From: Xenophilus arseniciresistens
GTDB lineage: Bacteria; Pseudomonadota; Gammaproteobacteria; Burkholderiales; Burkholderiaceae_C
Direction of reading: 5' to 3'
Length of the DNA: 64,000 nt
NCBI RefSeq assembly: GCF_028023875.1
Contig: NZ_JAQIPB010000010.1
Coordinates: forward strand, 161,001-225,000
Shown: positions 29,600 through 37,993 of the stretch, in pieces
Layout of the letters: the number at the start of each line of letters is the position of its first letter
Numbering within the stretch: the first letter of the stretch is position 1
Made by a program: the position numbers and the translations under genes
The notes under the pieces: generated by a model
Told to the model about the DNA's origin: nothing
The model's database searches: none
The model's input: the letters and a program-made list of their open reading frames with translations, nothing else

Positions 29600-30484
29600 T
29601 CAGAACCGCGCCTTCACCCCCAGCACCGGCCCCTGGAACTTCAGGCGTGCGCGCTGCAGGCCCGATTCGTCGCGCTTGAGGTCCACGTCGGTCACGGCGT
29701 AGGCCAGGGTCACGCCCACATGGCGCACGGGGAACCATTCCACGCCCAGTTGCGCGTTGTAGATGCTGCCGTGCACGCCGCCGCCGCCCTTGTGGATGCC
29801 CGAGCCGTCGAAGAACACGCGCAGGTCGGGCGAGAAGGCATGGCGCACGCCCACTTCCAGCATCGGCGCCACGGCATCGTCGCTGTCGCTGCGCGAGTAG
29901 TAGTCGTTCCAGCTCGTGAAGCCCAGGCCCGTGAGCGCGGCATTGGCGGCGCCGAAGGCCGTGGTGTCCAGCTTCACGCGGTAGTAGCCCAGCCCCGCGC
30001 CCAGGCCCACCACGGTGTTGCCGCTGCCGAACCAGTAGCGATAGCCCAGGCGCGCCACGTCCAGGCTGAAGTCCAGGTTCACGCCGCCCACGGCCGTGGC
30101 GCTGAACGGGCCGCTGGAATAGGTGCCGCCCACGGCCTCGTCGAAGTTGCTGCTGAATTGATAGGCATCAAAAGAGATGCCGTGGTTCCTGCCCAGCAGG
30201 AACTCACCCGACACGCGCGGCATGGTCTTGCGGCTGGTTTCGTAGGTGCCGGTGTCGTAGTAGGCCAGGCCGTTGCCGATGCCCGCGCCGATCTTGGGCT
30301 TGGCGCTGAAGGCGCCGACGGAAATGTTCATGCGGTCCAGCGCGGGCGACACGGTCTCGGGAGCGCCCTGCGCCCAGGCGGCGCTGTTGCAGGCACCCAG
30401 CGCCAGCAGGCCCAGGGCGGCGCCGCGGCTGTGCTTGCGCAGCTTGGAGGAAGACGGGGACGAAGAGGCACGGGGGAATGGCAT
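29600..30484 (-). CDS. Outer-membrane beta-barrel protein, unknown family
   Basis: 294-aa precursor with a signal peptide (start MPFPRASSS, basic stretch KLRKHSRG, core AALGLLALGACNSAAWA). The mature protein alternates aromatic/glycine strands (GIGNGLAYYDTGTYETS; LDVARLGYRYWFGSGNTVVGLGAGLGYYRVKL; HVGVTLAYAVTDVDL) and ends VLGVKARF, the C-terminal Phe signal for BAM insertion. It looks like an 8-12 strand barrel of the OmpW/OmpA-barrel size class. It has its own promoter region (30485-30637) and converges on the unknown secreted protein. Function unknown. Confidence 0.72.
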   Translation of the reverse strand: MPFPRASSSPSSSKLRKHSRGAALGLLALGACNSAAWAQGAPETVSPALDRMNISVGAFSAKPKIGAGIGNGLAYYDTGTYETSRKTMPRVSGEFLLGRNHGISFDAYQFSSNFDEAVGGTYSSGPFSATAVGGVNLDFSLDVARLGYRYWFGSGNTVVGLGAGLGYYRVKLDTTAFGAANAALTGLGFTSWNDYYSRSDSDDAVAPMLEVGVRHAFSPDLRVFFDGSGIHKGGGGVHGSIYNAQLGVEWFPVRHVGVTLAYAVTDVDLKRDESGLQRARLKFQGPVLGVKARF

Positions 30485-30637
30485 GGAGGGCTCCGGAATT
30501 GACGAATGTTGCAAGCGGCAAGACAGTCGCATGAGCCTAAGTGCCGTGCATCGCCCCTCCTGTAGGTGGACGGCGTGACAAATGTCAGCAGGCGGCGCTG
30601 TGCCCCGCCTGCCGCCGCCCGCGCTGCGGGGCCGCCG

Positions 30638-31417
30638 TCAGCGGCCGGCCAGCGCGCGCAAGCTGTGGCGCACGATGGCCAGGCTGTAGTGGCTGGCCAC
30701 CGCCGCCACGAAACGCGGGAAGTCGGTGTGGGCCGTGTCGTCGGCGCGGTCGGAGATGGTGCGCACCATGGCAAAGGGCAGGCTGTAGTCGTGGCAGACC
30801 TGGGCCAGCGCGGCGCCTTCCATTTCCACGGCCAGTGCGTCGGGCAGCGCGTCGCGCAGGGCCTGGCTTTCGTGCGCGGTGCAGACAAAGCGGTCGCCGC
30901 TGATGACCAGCCCGCGGTGTACGCGCGGCGCCTGCAAGCCGAACTCGGCCTGCGCGGCTGCACCCACCAGCGCGGCGGGGTCGGCCAGTGCCTGCGTGGC
31001 CGCCTGCATCAGCGCGTTCGACAGCGGTGCATCGGCATCGAAGCGCGCGCGGCCGGTCAGCGGCACCTCGTGCCGCGGGAACAGCGGCGAGGCGTCCATG
31101 TCGTGCTGCAGCAGCGCATCGGCCACCACCACGTCGCCCACGTTCACGCCGGTGCCCAGGCCGCCGGCCACGCCCGTGAACAGCAGCGCGCGCACGCCAA
31201 AGCGCTCGGCCAGCACCGTGGCTGTGGTGGCTGCTGCCACCTTGCCGATGCGCGAGAGCACCACCACCACGGGTGTGCCGTCGAGGTGGCCGCGCCAGAA
31301 CTCGCGCCCGGCCACGCGCACCGGCGCCTCGTCGGGCATGGCCGCCAGCAGCGCGGCGATTTCCTCGTGCATGGCGCCGACGATGGCGATGGGCGCGGGT
31401 TCGGATGAAGCTTGCAT
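30638..31417 (-). CDS. mtnN: 5'-methylthioadenosine/S-adenosylhomocysteine nucleosidase
   Basis: 259-aa cytoplasmic enzyme that cleaves adenine from MTA, SAH and 5'-deoxyadenosine. The N-terminus IAIVGAMHEEIAALLAAM contains the catalytic Glu; FTGVAGGLGTGVNVGDVVVAD, ALAVEMEGAALAQVC and MVRTISDRADDTA are family blocks, with the catalytic Asp in SDRAD. It is somewhat longer than E. coli MtnN (232 aa) because of an insertion near 120-160. The leader holds a 23-nt pure pyrimidine run (on the coding strand) instead of a clear Shine-Dalgarno. Confidence 0.93.
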   Translation of the reverse strand: MQASSEPAPIAIVGAMHEEIAALLAAMPDEAPVRVAGREFWRGHLDGTPVVVVLSRIGKVAAATTATVLAERFGVRALLFTGVAGGLGTGVNVGDVVVADALLQHDMDASPLFPRHEVPLTGRARFDADAPLSNALMQAATQALADPAALVGAAAQAEFGLQAPRVHRGLVISGDRFVCTAHESQALRDALPDALAVEMEGAALAQVCHDYSLPFAMVRTISDRADDTAHTDFPRFVAAVASHYSLAIVRHSLRALAGR

Positions 31418-31489
31418 GGGCCGCGGTACGCGCAGGGCAGGGAAGAAGAGAAAGGAAGGAGCCGTGGATTGTGCGCGGCCCGGTCAGGG

Positions 31490-32404
31490 TCAGCCGCGCA
31501 CCGGCTCCAGCAGCGCGCGCTGCGTCAGCGCCTGCAGCAGCTCCAGCGTCTGCGTCTGCAACTGGTTGCGCGGGCCGCGCTGCGGCGTGACGAAGGAGAC
31601 CACGCAGTCGATGGCGGGGTCGACGATGCGCTGCGCGACGATGCTTTCGTGCGCGCCCGAGTCGCGGATCATCGCCAGCGTGCCGATGGTCTGGCCCACG
31701 CCTTTTTCCACCAGCCGCAGGATGGCTTCCACGCCGTCCACCTCGTAGCCCACTTCAAAGCTCAGGCCCTTGCGCGTGGCTTCGGCCTCCACCAGCATGC
31801 GGATCGGGTTGGGCTGCGATGGCAGGATCAGCCGCTGCTGCGGCAGGGCCGAGAAGGCGACGCTCTGCGGCGCCTGCGCGCCCACCGTCTCGCGCGCCGA
31901 CAGCAGGTACAGCGACTGCGTGCACAGCGGCTGCACCTGCAGCGAGCTGCTGGGCGGCGGGTCATAGAGCAGGGCGATGTCCACGCGGTCGCCGAGCATG
32001 CGGTCCACCAGCACGCGGCTGAGCCCTTCGACGATGGACAGCCGCGCCAGCGGGAATTCGGCCTGGAAGGCCTGCACCAGCGGCACGGCCAGGATGCGCC
32101 CCAGCGTGGGCGGCAGGCCCACGGTCACACGGCCGGTCAGGCGCGAGCTGTCGCCGGTGAAGATGTCGCGCGCCTCGTCCACCTGCTCGAAGATCTTGGC
32201 CACCAGCGCGCGCAGGCGGTGGCCCTCGTCGGTCAGATGAATGCCCCGGCCGTGGCGGTGGAACAGGTTGCGCCGCAGCTCCACCTCCAGCTGGCGGATG
32301 GAGCGGCTGATGGCGGGCTGGCTCATGTCCAGCGAAAGGGCGGCGCGGGTGAAGCTGCCGTATTCGGCAACCCGGGCGAAGTGCAGGAGCTGGTCGAGGT
32401 TCAT
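31490..32404 (-). CDS. LysR-family transcriptional regulator
   Basis: 304-aa regulator. The winged HTH is NLDQLLHFARVAEYGSFTRAALSLDMSQPAISRSIRQLEVELRRNLFHRHGRG; the effector domain follows (VTVGLPPTLGRILAVPLVQAFQAEFP). It resembles the NAC/Cbl-like group controlling aromatic, sulfonate or nitrogen compound use. Start MNLDQLL at 32404. It lies 128 bp downstream of the porin gene on the same strand, close to the TauD-type dioxygenase and Bug genes, whose upstream regions share the TAGCNGCTA motif, so these are candidate targets (inference). Confidence 0.93.
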   Translation of the reverse strand: MNLDQLLHFARVAEYGSFTRAALSLDMSQPAISRSIRQLEVELRRNLFHRHGRGIHLTDEGHRLRALVAKIFEQVDEARDIFTGDSSRLTGRVTVGLPPTLGRILAVPLVQAFQAEFPLARLSIVEGLSRVLVDRMLGDRVDIALLYDPPPSSSLQVQPLCTQSLYLLSARETVGAQAPQSVAFSALPQQRLILPSQPNPIRMLVEAEATRKGLSFEVGYEVDGVEAILRLVEKGVGQTIGTLAMIRDSGAHESIVAQRIVDPAIDCVVSFVTPQRGPRNQLQTQTLELLQALTQRALLEPVRG

Positions 32405-32532
32405 GGGGCGACTCTTCGTGAACGCGAAAGCGCCGCCCCGCATGCGGCGGGTGGCGCCATCTCATGATCCCATGAAGCAAATTGCGGACCGGTCGCGCCC
32501 GCGCCCGCCTGCAACCGGCCTTGAACAGGTTC

Positions 32533-33642
32533 CTAGAACTGGTGCACCACGCCCACCGTCAGGCCGTTCTGGCGCCCGCCGCGCGCCGAATTGGCGCCGC
32601 TCTGGCCCGAGCTGACCGAGAAGCTGGCATTGCCTTCGTTGTCGATGCGCGCGACGGAGGTGTAGAGCGAAGTGCGCTTGCTCAGCGCGTAGTTGCCGCG
32701 CAGGATCAACAGGCGCGCCGAATCGGCACTGGCCTTGAGGTCGTAGCGCAGCACCTGGGCCGTGAGCGTGAACTGCGGCGTGAAGGCATAGCTGCCGCTG
32801 AGCGTCCAGATGTCGCTGCGCGGCGTGAGCGCAGAGGCGCCGTTGTCGCGCCGCACCAGGCCCAGGCCCACGCGCAGCTTGTCGAACTGCGCATAGCCCG
32901 AGACGGCCACGCGCCGGTCCAGCATGTCGCTGCGCAGGCCGCCGAAGGCGCCCGGCCCGCCGCGGTTGACGTCGGTCGCGATGGCGGCGCCCCAGCGCTT
33001 GTCGTCGTAGCGCAGCACGGCCGACCAGGCGCGGCAGGCGCGCTTGTCCGTCACACCCTCGCCGGGGCAGTTGGTGCCTGCGGGGCTGGGCCCGGCGTTC
33101 ACCGCATCGCGGCCCAGGCTGTACAGCGCACCCACCGTGAAGCCGCCGAACTTGCCGCGCCAGGCGATCGAGTTGTCGGCGCGGGCGTTGGGAAAGTAGG
33201 AGTCCAGCGCCGCGATGCTGTGCGTGGCCGGCCCGACGAAGTCGGCGGCCGAGGTGGCGGTGCCGATCAGCGTGTACTGCCGGCCCAGCGACACCGTGCC
33301 CCAGCGCCCGCCCAGGCCCACCCAGGACTGGCGGCCGAAGCCGCGCCCGCCCTGGTTGAGCGTGCCGGTGTCGGGGCCGAAACCCATTTCCAGCGCGAAG
33401 CTCACGTTCAAGCCGTTGCCCAGGTCTTCACGGCCCCTGAAGCCCAGGCGCGAGGGCGTGCTGCCCGACAGCCCGGGCATGCGCGTGACCGAGGCACCGC
33501 CCGCGTCCAGGCTGCTCACGTGGTCGATGGCCACGTCCACGATGCCGTAGACCGCCACCGAGGAAGCCGCCTGCGCGGCCATCGGCAGCGCAGCGCCGGC
33601 CGCCAGCGTGATTCCCAAACAGGCCCTCATCCGTTTATTCAT
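32533..33642 (-). CDS. Gram-negative trimeric porin (Burkholderiales type)
   Basis: 369-aa outer-membrane porin with a signal peptide (MNKRMRACLGITLAAGAALPMAAQA). The mature N-terminus SSVAVYGIVDVAIDHVSS, TPSRLGFRGREDLGNGLNVSFALEMGF, FGRQSWVGLGGRWGTVSLGRQYT and the C-terminal LTVGVVHQF are typical of the OmpC/Omp32-like porins of this order. A CPGEG...KRAC Cys pair could form a loop disulfide. It is divergent from the TauD-type gene across a 295-bp region full of short repeats, which argues for co-regulation with that uptake and catabolic set. Confidence 0.93.
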   Translation of the reverse strand: MNKRMRACLGITLAAGAALPMAAQAASSVAVYGIVDVAIDHVSSLDAGGASVTRMPGLSGSTPSRLGFRGREDLGNGLNVSFALEMGFGPDTGTLNQGGRGFGRQSWVGLGGRWGTVSLGRQYTLIGTATSAADFVGPATHSIAALDSYFPNARADNSIAWRGKFGGFTVGALYSLGRDAVNAGPSPAGTNCPGEGVTDKRACRAWSAVLRYDDKRWGAAIATDVNRGGPGAFGGLRSDMLDRRVAVSGYAQFDKLRVGLGLVRRDNGASALTPRSDIWTLSGSYAFTPQFTLTAQVLRYDLKASADSARLLILRGNYALSKRTSLYTSVARIDNEGNASFSVSSGQSGANSARGGRQNGLTVGVVHQF

Positions 33643-33816
33643 CGTCTTTTTTCCGTTCAGTTGAAATCGCGTGCGGCCGATGCTTTTTTGCAGGCGCACG
33701 CAGCAATCCGTCGTCACGCATTCATGCTAGGGACGGGCAAAAGACGAAGGCAGGGGCAAAAAAGGTCTACCTGCTATGCATGGAATTCATTGCACGCGAT
33801 TCATTGCCATTCACGC

Positions 33817-33844
33817 GGCCCATGCATGCCGGCCCATGCACGCC
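33817..33844. repeat. Tandem 14-bp repeat in the porin/tauD intergenic region
   Basis: GGCCCATGCATGCC (33817-33830) is followed directly by GGCCCATGCACGCC (33831-33844), with one mismatch. Just upstream, ATTCATTGC occurs twice (33785-33793 and 33798-33806 region). Possible regulator half-sites or simple slippage. Confidence 0.55.
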
Positions 33845-33848
33845 GCAC

Positions 33849-33864
33849 ATAGCTGCTAGTGGGC
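33849..33864 (+). promoter_or_regulatory. TAGCNGCTA motif upstream of the TauD-type gene
   Basis: ATAGCTGCTAGTGGGC contains the palindrome TAGCTGCTA. The same 16-bp element recurs with two changes before the Bug gene at 34930-34945. It lies 74 bp before the TauD-type ATG. Confidence 0.45.
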
Positions 33865-33937
33865 TGGAAGTGCTGTTGCGCGCGCAGGGGCCTGCCTAGA
33901 ATTTTTTCGTCGAACACACCCGAAGCGAAATCAATTC

Positions 33938-34789
33938 ATGGACAAGCCGGCAATCACTCCATCCCCAGCGGCCTATGCGCACATCACCGTCACGCCCGTC
34001 TCGCCGCACATCGGCGCCGAGATCGGCGGCATCGACCTCACCGCGCCCCTGCCCGCGGCGCAGCTGGCTGAAGTCAAGCGCGCCTTTCTCGAATTCCAGG
34101 TCATCTTCTTTCGCGAGCAGAAGATCGGCTTCGACGACCAGATCCGCATCGCCTCCGAATTCGGCCCGCTGGGCCAGCACGTGGGCGTCAACACCATCAG
34201 CAAGAAGACCGACAACCCGCTGGTGCGCAAATTCCATTACGACGAGACCTCCAAGCGTGTCTCGGGCGAGAACTTCCACAGCGACCAGTCCTGCGCCGAG
34301 GTGCCGCCGCTGGGCAGCATGCTCTACAACCACACGGTGCCGCCGCACGGTGGCGGCGACACCATGTTCTCGAGCATGTACGCGGCCTACGAGGCGCTGT
34401 CGCCGCGCATGAAGCAGTACCTGGACGGCCTCACGGCCACGCATGACGGCACCCGCGTCTTCGGGCCCGGCACGCCGGTGTCGGTGCATCCGGTGATCAC
34501 GCGCCACCCAGAAACGGGGCGCAAGGTGATCTTCGTGAACACCGACTTCACCTCGCACATCAACGAGGTCTCGCGCGCCGAAAGCGATGCTGTTCTGCAG
34601 TTCCTCTACCAGCACTGCAACCGCGCCGAATGGACCTGCCGCTTCCGCTGGCGCGACCATTCCATCGCCTTCTGGGACAACCGCTGCACGCACCACAAGG
34701 CCATCTGGGACTACTGGCCCCACGTGCGATCAGGCTTTCGGGTGCAGGTCGAAGGCACTGAATCGCCAAAGGCCGGCCGGCTGGACTGA
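33938..34789 (+). CDS. TauD/TfdA-family Fe(II)/2-oxoglutarate dioxygenase
   Basis: 283-aa cytoplasmic dioxygenase. The iron ligands are the HxD of FHSDQSCAEVPPLG and the late His in WDNRCTHHKAIWDYWP; RSGFRVQVEG contains the Arg that binds 2-oxoglutarate. The opening VTPVSPHIGAEIGGIDLTAPL is characteristic of the TauD group. Substrate could be taurine, another sulfonate, or an aryloxy-alkanoate; no sulfonate ABC transporter is adjacent. A strong terminator follows. Divergent from the porin. Confidence 0.88.
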   Translation: MDKPAITPSPAAYAHITVTPVSPHIGAEIGGIDLTAPLPAAQLAEVKRAFLEFQVIFFREQKIGFDDQIRIASEFGPLGQHVGVNTISKKTDNPLVRKFHYDETSKRVSGENFHSDQSCAEVPPLGSMLYNHTVPPHGGGDTMFSSMYAAYEALSPRMKQYLDGLTATHDGTRVFGPGTPVSVHPVITRHPETGRKVIFVNTDFTSHINEVSRAESDAVLQFLYQHCNRAEWTCRFRWRDHSIAFWDNRCTHHKAIWDYWPHVRSGFRVQVEGTESPKAGRLD

Positions 34790-34842
34790 GAGGAAGCGTC
34801 AAGGCGCTGTTTTTCAGATTGCATGTTTCCCCCTTTTTGAAC

Positions 34843-34866
34843 AACTCCGCTGCGGCGGAGTTTTTT
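34843..34866 (+). terminator. Intrinsic terminator of the TauD-type gene
   Basis: AACTCCGC (34843-34850) and GCGGAGTT (34855-34862) form a perfect 8-bp stem with loop TGCG, ending in a run of six T. Confidence 0.93.
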
Positions 34867-34929
34867 GATGGCAATGGCGCCGTGCGATCCGCCAATGCGC
34901 ATGGGCATTTCAAGGCATGTGCCAGACGA

Positions 34930-34957
34930 ATAGCCGCTAGTGCGCAGCCGCACTAGC
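34930..34957. promoter_or_regulatory. Inverted repeat carrying the TAGCNGCTA motif, before the Bug gene
   Basis: ATAGCCGCTAGTGCGC matches 14 of 16 bases of the element at 33849. Here GCTAGTGCG (34936-34944) and CGCACTAGC (34949-34957) also form a perfect 9-bp inverted repeat with a 4-bp centre. It lies about 100 bp before the Bug ATG and has no T tract, so an operator is likelier than a terminator. Confidence 0.5.
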
Positions 34958-35060
34958 TGCAGGGGGTTCGACCCCACAGAATCAGAAATCGTGGCGCGGT
35001 GCTTGCTCTCTTCGTGGCCACGTACCGCCGCCCCAATCTGCTTTCCAAATATTCGCTCCC

Positions 35061-36053
35061 ATGAAAAGACGCTCCCTCCTTCGCCTGTTGCCTGCCGTGG
35101 CCGTGCCCGGCGCTGCTGCTGCGTGGTCGCCATCGCTGCTTGCTGCAACGCCGGCTTTTCCTTCAGGCGTCATCAAGATCGTGGTGCCCTTTGCGGCCGG
35201 CGGCTCCTCGGATCTGCTGGCGCGGGCGATAGCCAAGTCGATGGGCGAGAGCCTCAAGGCCACCGTGATCGTGGACAACCGGCCCGGTGCGGGCGGCGTG
35301 ATCGCGATGGAGGCCGTGATGGCGGCGCCGGCCGACGGCCACACGCTGCTGCTGGCCACCAACGGCACGCACAGCATCGGCCCTGCGCTGTACCCGGGCC
35401 GCAGGATCGACCCGCTCAAGGCTTTCGCGCCCGTGGCCCGCATGCACAAGCTGGCCAATGTGCTGCTGCTCAACCCGCAGGTGCCGGCGCGCAACGTGGC
35501 CGAGCTCATCGCCCATGCCAAGGCCAACCCGGGCATGCTGAGCTTCGCTTCGGCGGGCAATGGCTCGGCCTCGCACCTGTTCGGCGAGCTGTTCAAGTCG
35601 CAGGCCGGCGTGGAGCTGATGCATGTGCCCTACCGCGGCGGCAGCGCTGCCATGCCGGACCTGGCCTCGGGCGCGGTGTCGATGATGTTCGAGACCATTC
35701 CCAACGCACTGGCCCAGGTCAAGGGCGGCCGGGTGCGCGCGCTGGGTGTGACCACGGCCACGCGCGCAGCAGGCGCGCCCGAGATCCCCACCATTGCCGA
35801 AAGCGGCCTGCCGGGCTTCGACGTGGCCTCCTGGAGCGGCCTGTGCGCGCCGGCCGGCACGCCGCCCGCCGTGCTGGCGCTGCTGAACGCGCAGGCCAAC
35901 CAGGTCTCGCGCGACCCGGCCTACCTGCAGGTGCTGGCCAACCTGGCCGTGGAGCCCGTGATCGAGACGGCCGAGGCCATGGACGCCTACACGCGCCAGG
36001 ACCTGGCGCGCTGGCAGCAGACGGTCAAGGCCGCGAAGATCCAGCTGGACTGA
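35061..36053 (+). CDS. Bug/TctC-family periplasmic solute-binding protein
   Basis: 330-aa protein with an exported N-terminus (MKRRSLLRLLPAVAVPGAAAAWSPSLLAA). The mature part has VIKIVVPFAAGGSSDLLARAIAKSM and VDNRPGAGGVIAMEAVMAAPADGHTLLLATNGTH, the Bug ligand-loop pattern. No TctAB genes are adjacent, so it is an orphan Bug protein. There is no convincing Shine-Dalgarno before the ATG. Shared motif and proximity suggest it works with the TauD-type dioxygenase, perhaps sensing or binding the same acid (inference). It converges on an acyl-CoA ligase gene. Confidence 0.92.
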   Translation: MKRRSLLRLLPAVAVPGAAAAWSPSLLAATPAFPSGVIKIVVPFAAGGSSDLLARAIAKSMGESLKATVIVDNRPGAGGVIAMEAVMAAPADGHTLLLATNGTHSIGPALYPGRRIDPLKAFAPVARMHKLANVLLLNPQVPARNVAELIAHAKANPGMLSFASAGNGSASHLFGELFKSQAGVELMHVPYRGGSAAMPDLASGAVSMMFETIPNALAQVKGGRVRALGVTTATRAAGAPEIPTIAESGLPGFDVASWSGLCAPAGTPPAVLALLNAQANQVSRDPAYLQVLANLAVEPVIETAEAMDAYTRQDLARWQQTVKAAKIQLD

Positions 36054-36065
36054 GCGGACCTCGGC

Positions 36066-37802
36066 TCAGCCCGCCGCGCGCCTGCGCGCCTCTTCGTCCA
36101 CCAGGTCCTTCTTCGACAGCTTGCCCACGGGCGTCTTGGGCAGCTCGGCGCGGATCTCGAGTTCCTGCACCATCTCGTGCTTGCCCAGCCGGTCTTTCAG
36201 GAAGTGCTTGAGCGCGTCGATGTCGAAGGGCTCGGCACCGTCCTTGAGCTTGACGAAGGCCTTGGGCGACTGGCCGCGGTAGGCGTCCGGGATGCCGATC
36301 ACGCAGACCTCGGCCACCGAGGGGTGCTCGTAGATCGCCTCTTCGAGCACGCGCGGGTAGACGTTGAAGCCGCCGCACAGCAGCATGTCCTTGGTGCGGT
36401 CGACGATGTAGACGAAGCCGTCGGCGTCCATGCGCGCCACGTCGCCGGTCCTGAAGTAGCCGTCTTGCGTCATGGCCTCGGCCGTGGCCTGCGGGTTGTT
36501 CCAGTAGCCCTTCATCACGTTGGGGCCCTGGATGCACATCTCGCCGGGCTGGCCCACGGGCACTTCCTGGCCCGAGCCGTCCAGCGCCAGGAACTTGAAG
36601 CGCACATGCGGCAGCGGCATGCCGCAGGAGCCGGCCTTGCGCTTGCCGCGCGCGGGCGTGAAGGTGCCGCTGGGCGAGGTCTCGGTCATGCCCCAGCCTT
36701 CGTTGAGGTGGCAGCCCGTGAGCTCGAAGAAGCGCTGCTCGATCTCCACCGGCAGCGGTGCGCCGCCCGAGCCGCAGAACTTGAGCGAGCGCAGGTCCAG
36801 CTCCCTGGCCTTGGGATGCGTGAGGATGCCCATGAACATGGTGGGCACGGCCGGGAAGACGGTGATCTTGCTGGCCGAAAGCTCCTGGATCACGGCATCG
36901 GCATCGAAGCGCGTGTGCAGCACCAGCGCCGCGCCCAGGCGGATGCCCAGCAGCATGGCCGCGCTCAGCGCATAGATGTGGAACAGCGGCAGCACCACCA
37001 GGAAGCGCTCCACGCCCTCGGCCAGGATGGGCGGATTGCCGCGCGTCGATTCGAGGTACTGCACGTTGGTCGCGCACAGGTTGGCATGCGTGAGCATGGC
37101 GCCCTTGGGCAGGCCGGTGGTGCCGCCCGTGTACTGCAGCACCACGATCTCCTCGCGCACGTCCTTCACGGCATGCGGCGTGAAGGCGCCGTCGTTGTCG
37201 AGCAGCGCGGCGAAGCTCAGCTGCCGCGCATCCTGCGCGCGCGGCGCGATCTGCTGGGCTTTCTCAAGGTGCGCGCGCACGGCCGCGGGCGCGCCTGCGA
37301 ACTCGGCCAGGTCGCCCACGACCAGGTGCCTGAGGCGCGAGGGCCCCAGCTGCCGCGCGGTCTGCGGGTACAGGCTGGCGAGGTCCAGCGTGATCAGCAC
37401 GTCGGTGCGGCTGTCCTCGATCTTGTGCGCGATCACGCGCTCGGCGTCCAGCGGCGAATAGTTGACCACCACGCCGCCGGCCTTGAGCACGCCGAAGAAG
37501 GCAATGATGTAGTGCGGGCTGTTGGGCAGGTACAGGCCCACATGCACGCCCGGCCCCACGCCCAGCTTCTGCAGGCCGCGCGCGGCCTGGTCGCTGAGCC
37601 GGTCCAGCTCGCGGTAGCTGATCGTGCGGCCCATGAACTCGATGGCGCTGTTGTCGGGCCAGCGCTGCACGGCGTCTTCGAGAAAGCGCGTGACCGGCTG
37701 CAGCGGCAGCTCGCAGTCCCAGCGCATGCCGCTGGGGTAGTGGGCCGTCCAGGGCATGGAAGCGGGGGCGGGGGATGAGGCGGGGCTGGCGGCTGCGGCC
37801 AT
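36066..37802 (-). CDS. AMP-forming acyl-CoA ligase, long-chain type
   Basis: 578-aa enzyme. YTGGTTGLPKGAMLTH is the phosphate loop, GWGMTETSPSG the A5 motif, GYFRTGDVARMDADGFVYIVDRTKDMLLCGGFNVYP the hinge and A8 region, and PKTPVGKLSKKDL holds the catalytic lysine. These fit the FadD-like long-chain fatty acid ligases. The start MAAAASPAS at 37802 is fixed by CGGAGA upstream. It follows fadD on the same strand, beyond a strong terminator, so it has its own promoter. The different N-terminus and 38% shared motifs suggest a paralogue with its own chain-length or aryl preference (inference). Confidence 0.9.
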   Translation of the reverse strand: MAAAASPASSPAPASMPWTAHYPSGMRWDCELPLQPVTRFLEDAVQRWPDNSAIEFMGRTISYRELDRLSDQAARGLQKLGVGPGVHVGLYLPNSPHYIIAFFGVLKAGGVVVNYSPLDAERVIAHKIEDSRTDVLITLDLASLYPQTARQLGPSRLRHLVVGDLAEFAGAPAAVRAHLEKAQQIAPRAQDARQLSFAALLDNDGAFTPHAVKDVREEIVVLQYTGGTTGLPKGAMLTHANLCATNVQYLESTRGNPPILAEGVERFLVVLPLFHIYALSAAMLLGIRLGAALVLHTRFDADAVIQELSASKITVFPAVPTMFMGILTHPKARELDLRSLKFCGSGGAPLPVEIEQRFFELTGCHLNEGWGMTETSPSGTFTPARGKRKAGSCGMPLPHVRFKFLALDGSGQEVPVGQPGEMCIQGPNVMKGYWNNPQATAEAMTQDGYFRTGDVARMDADGFVYIVDRTKDMLLCGGFNVYPRVLEEAIYEHPSVAEVCVIGIPDAYRGQSPKAFVKLKDGAEPFDIDALKHFLKDRLGKHEMVQELEIRAELPKTPVGKLSKKDLVDEEARRRAAG

Positions 37803-37925
37803 GAAGGGTGTCTCCGGAAGCGATGTGGCAAGAGGCCACATGCATTCTTGTGCGCTTCGCGCACAGGGGGAATGCCCGCTGGCGCGCGGCATGACACGCG
37901 GGCGACAGCGGCGCTGCCCGCCCGG

Positions 37926-37960
37926 AAAAAAGGCGCCGCACGCGACTCGCGTGGGCGCCT
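37926..37960 (-). terminator. Intrinsic terminator of fadD
   Basis: Read on the minus strand, AGGCGCC pairs with GGCGCCT and, inside, CACGCG with CGCGTG, around loop AGT, followed by a run of six T. It lies 34 bp past the fadD stop. Confidence 0.92.
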
Positions 37961-37993
37961 GTGCGGCGGGCGCGCTGCTGCTGCGCGCGTGCC

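Noticed and set aside
30576..30587. TGACA-AA-TGTCA upstream of the barrel gene
   Set aside because: Short, and one such half-site pair is expected by chance; no second copy in a related position.
34963..34975. GGGGTTCGACCCC resembling a tRNA T-arm
   Set aside because: No acceptor, D or anticodon arms fit around it; just a short palindrome next to the operator-like repeat.
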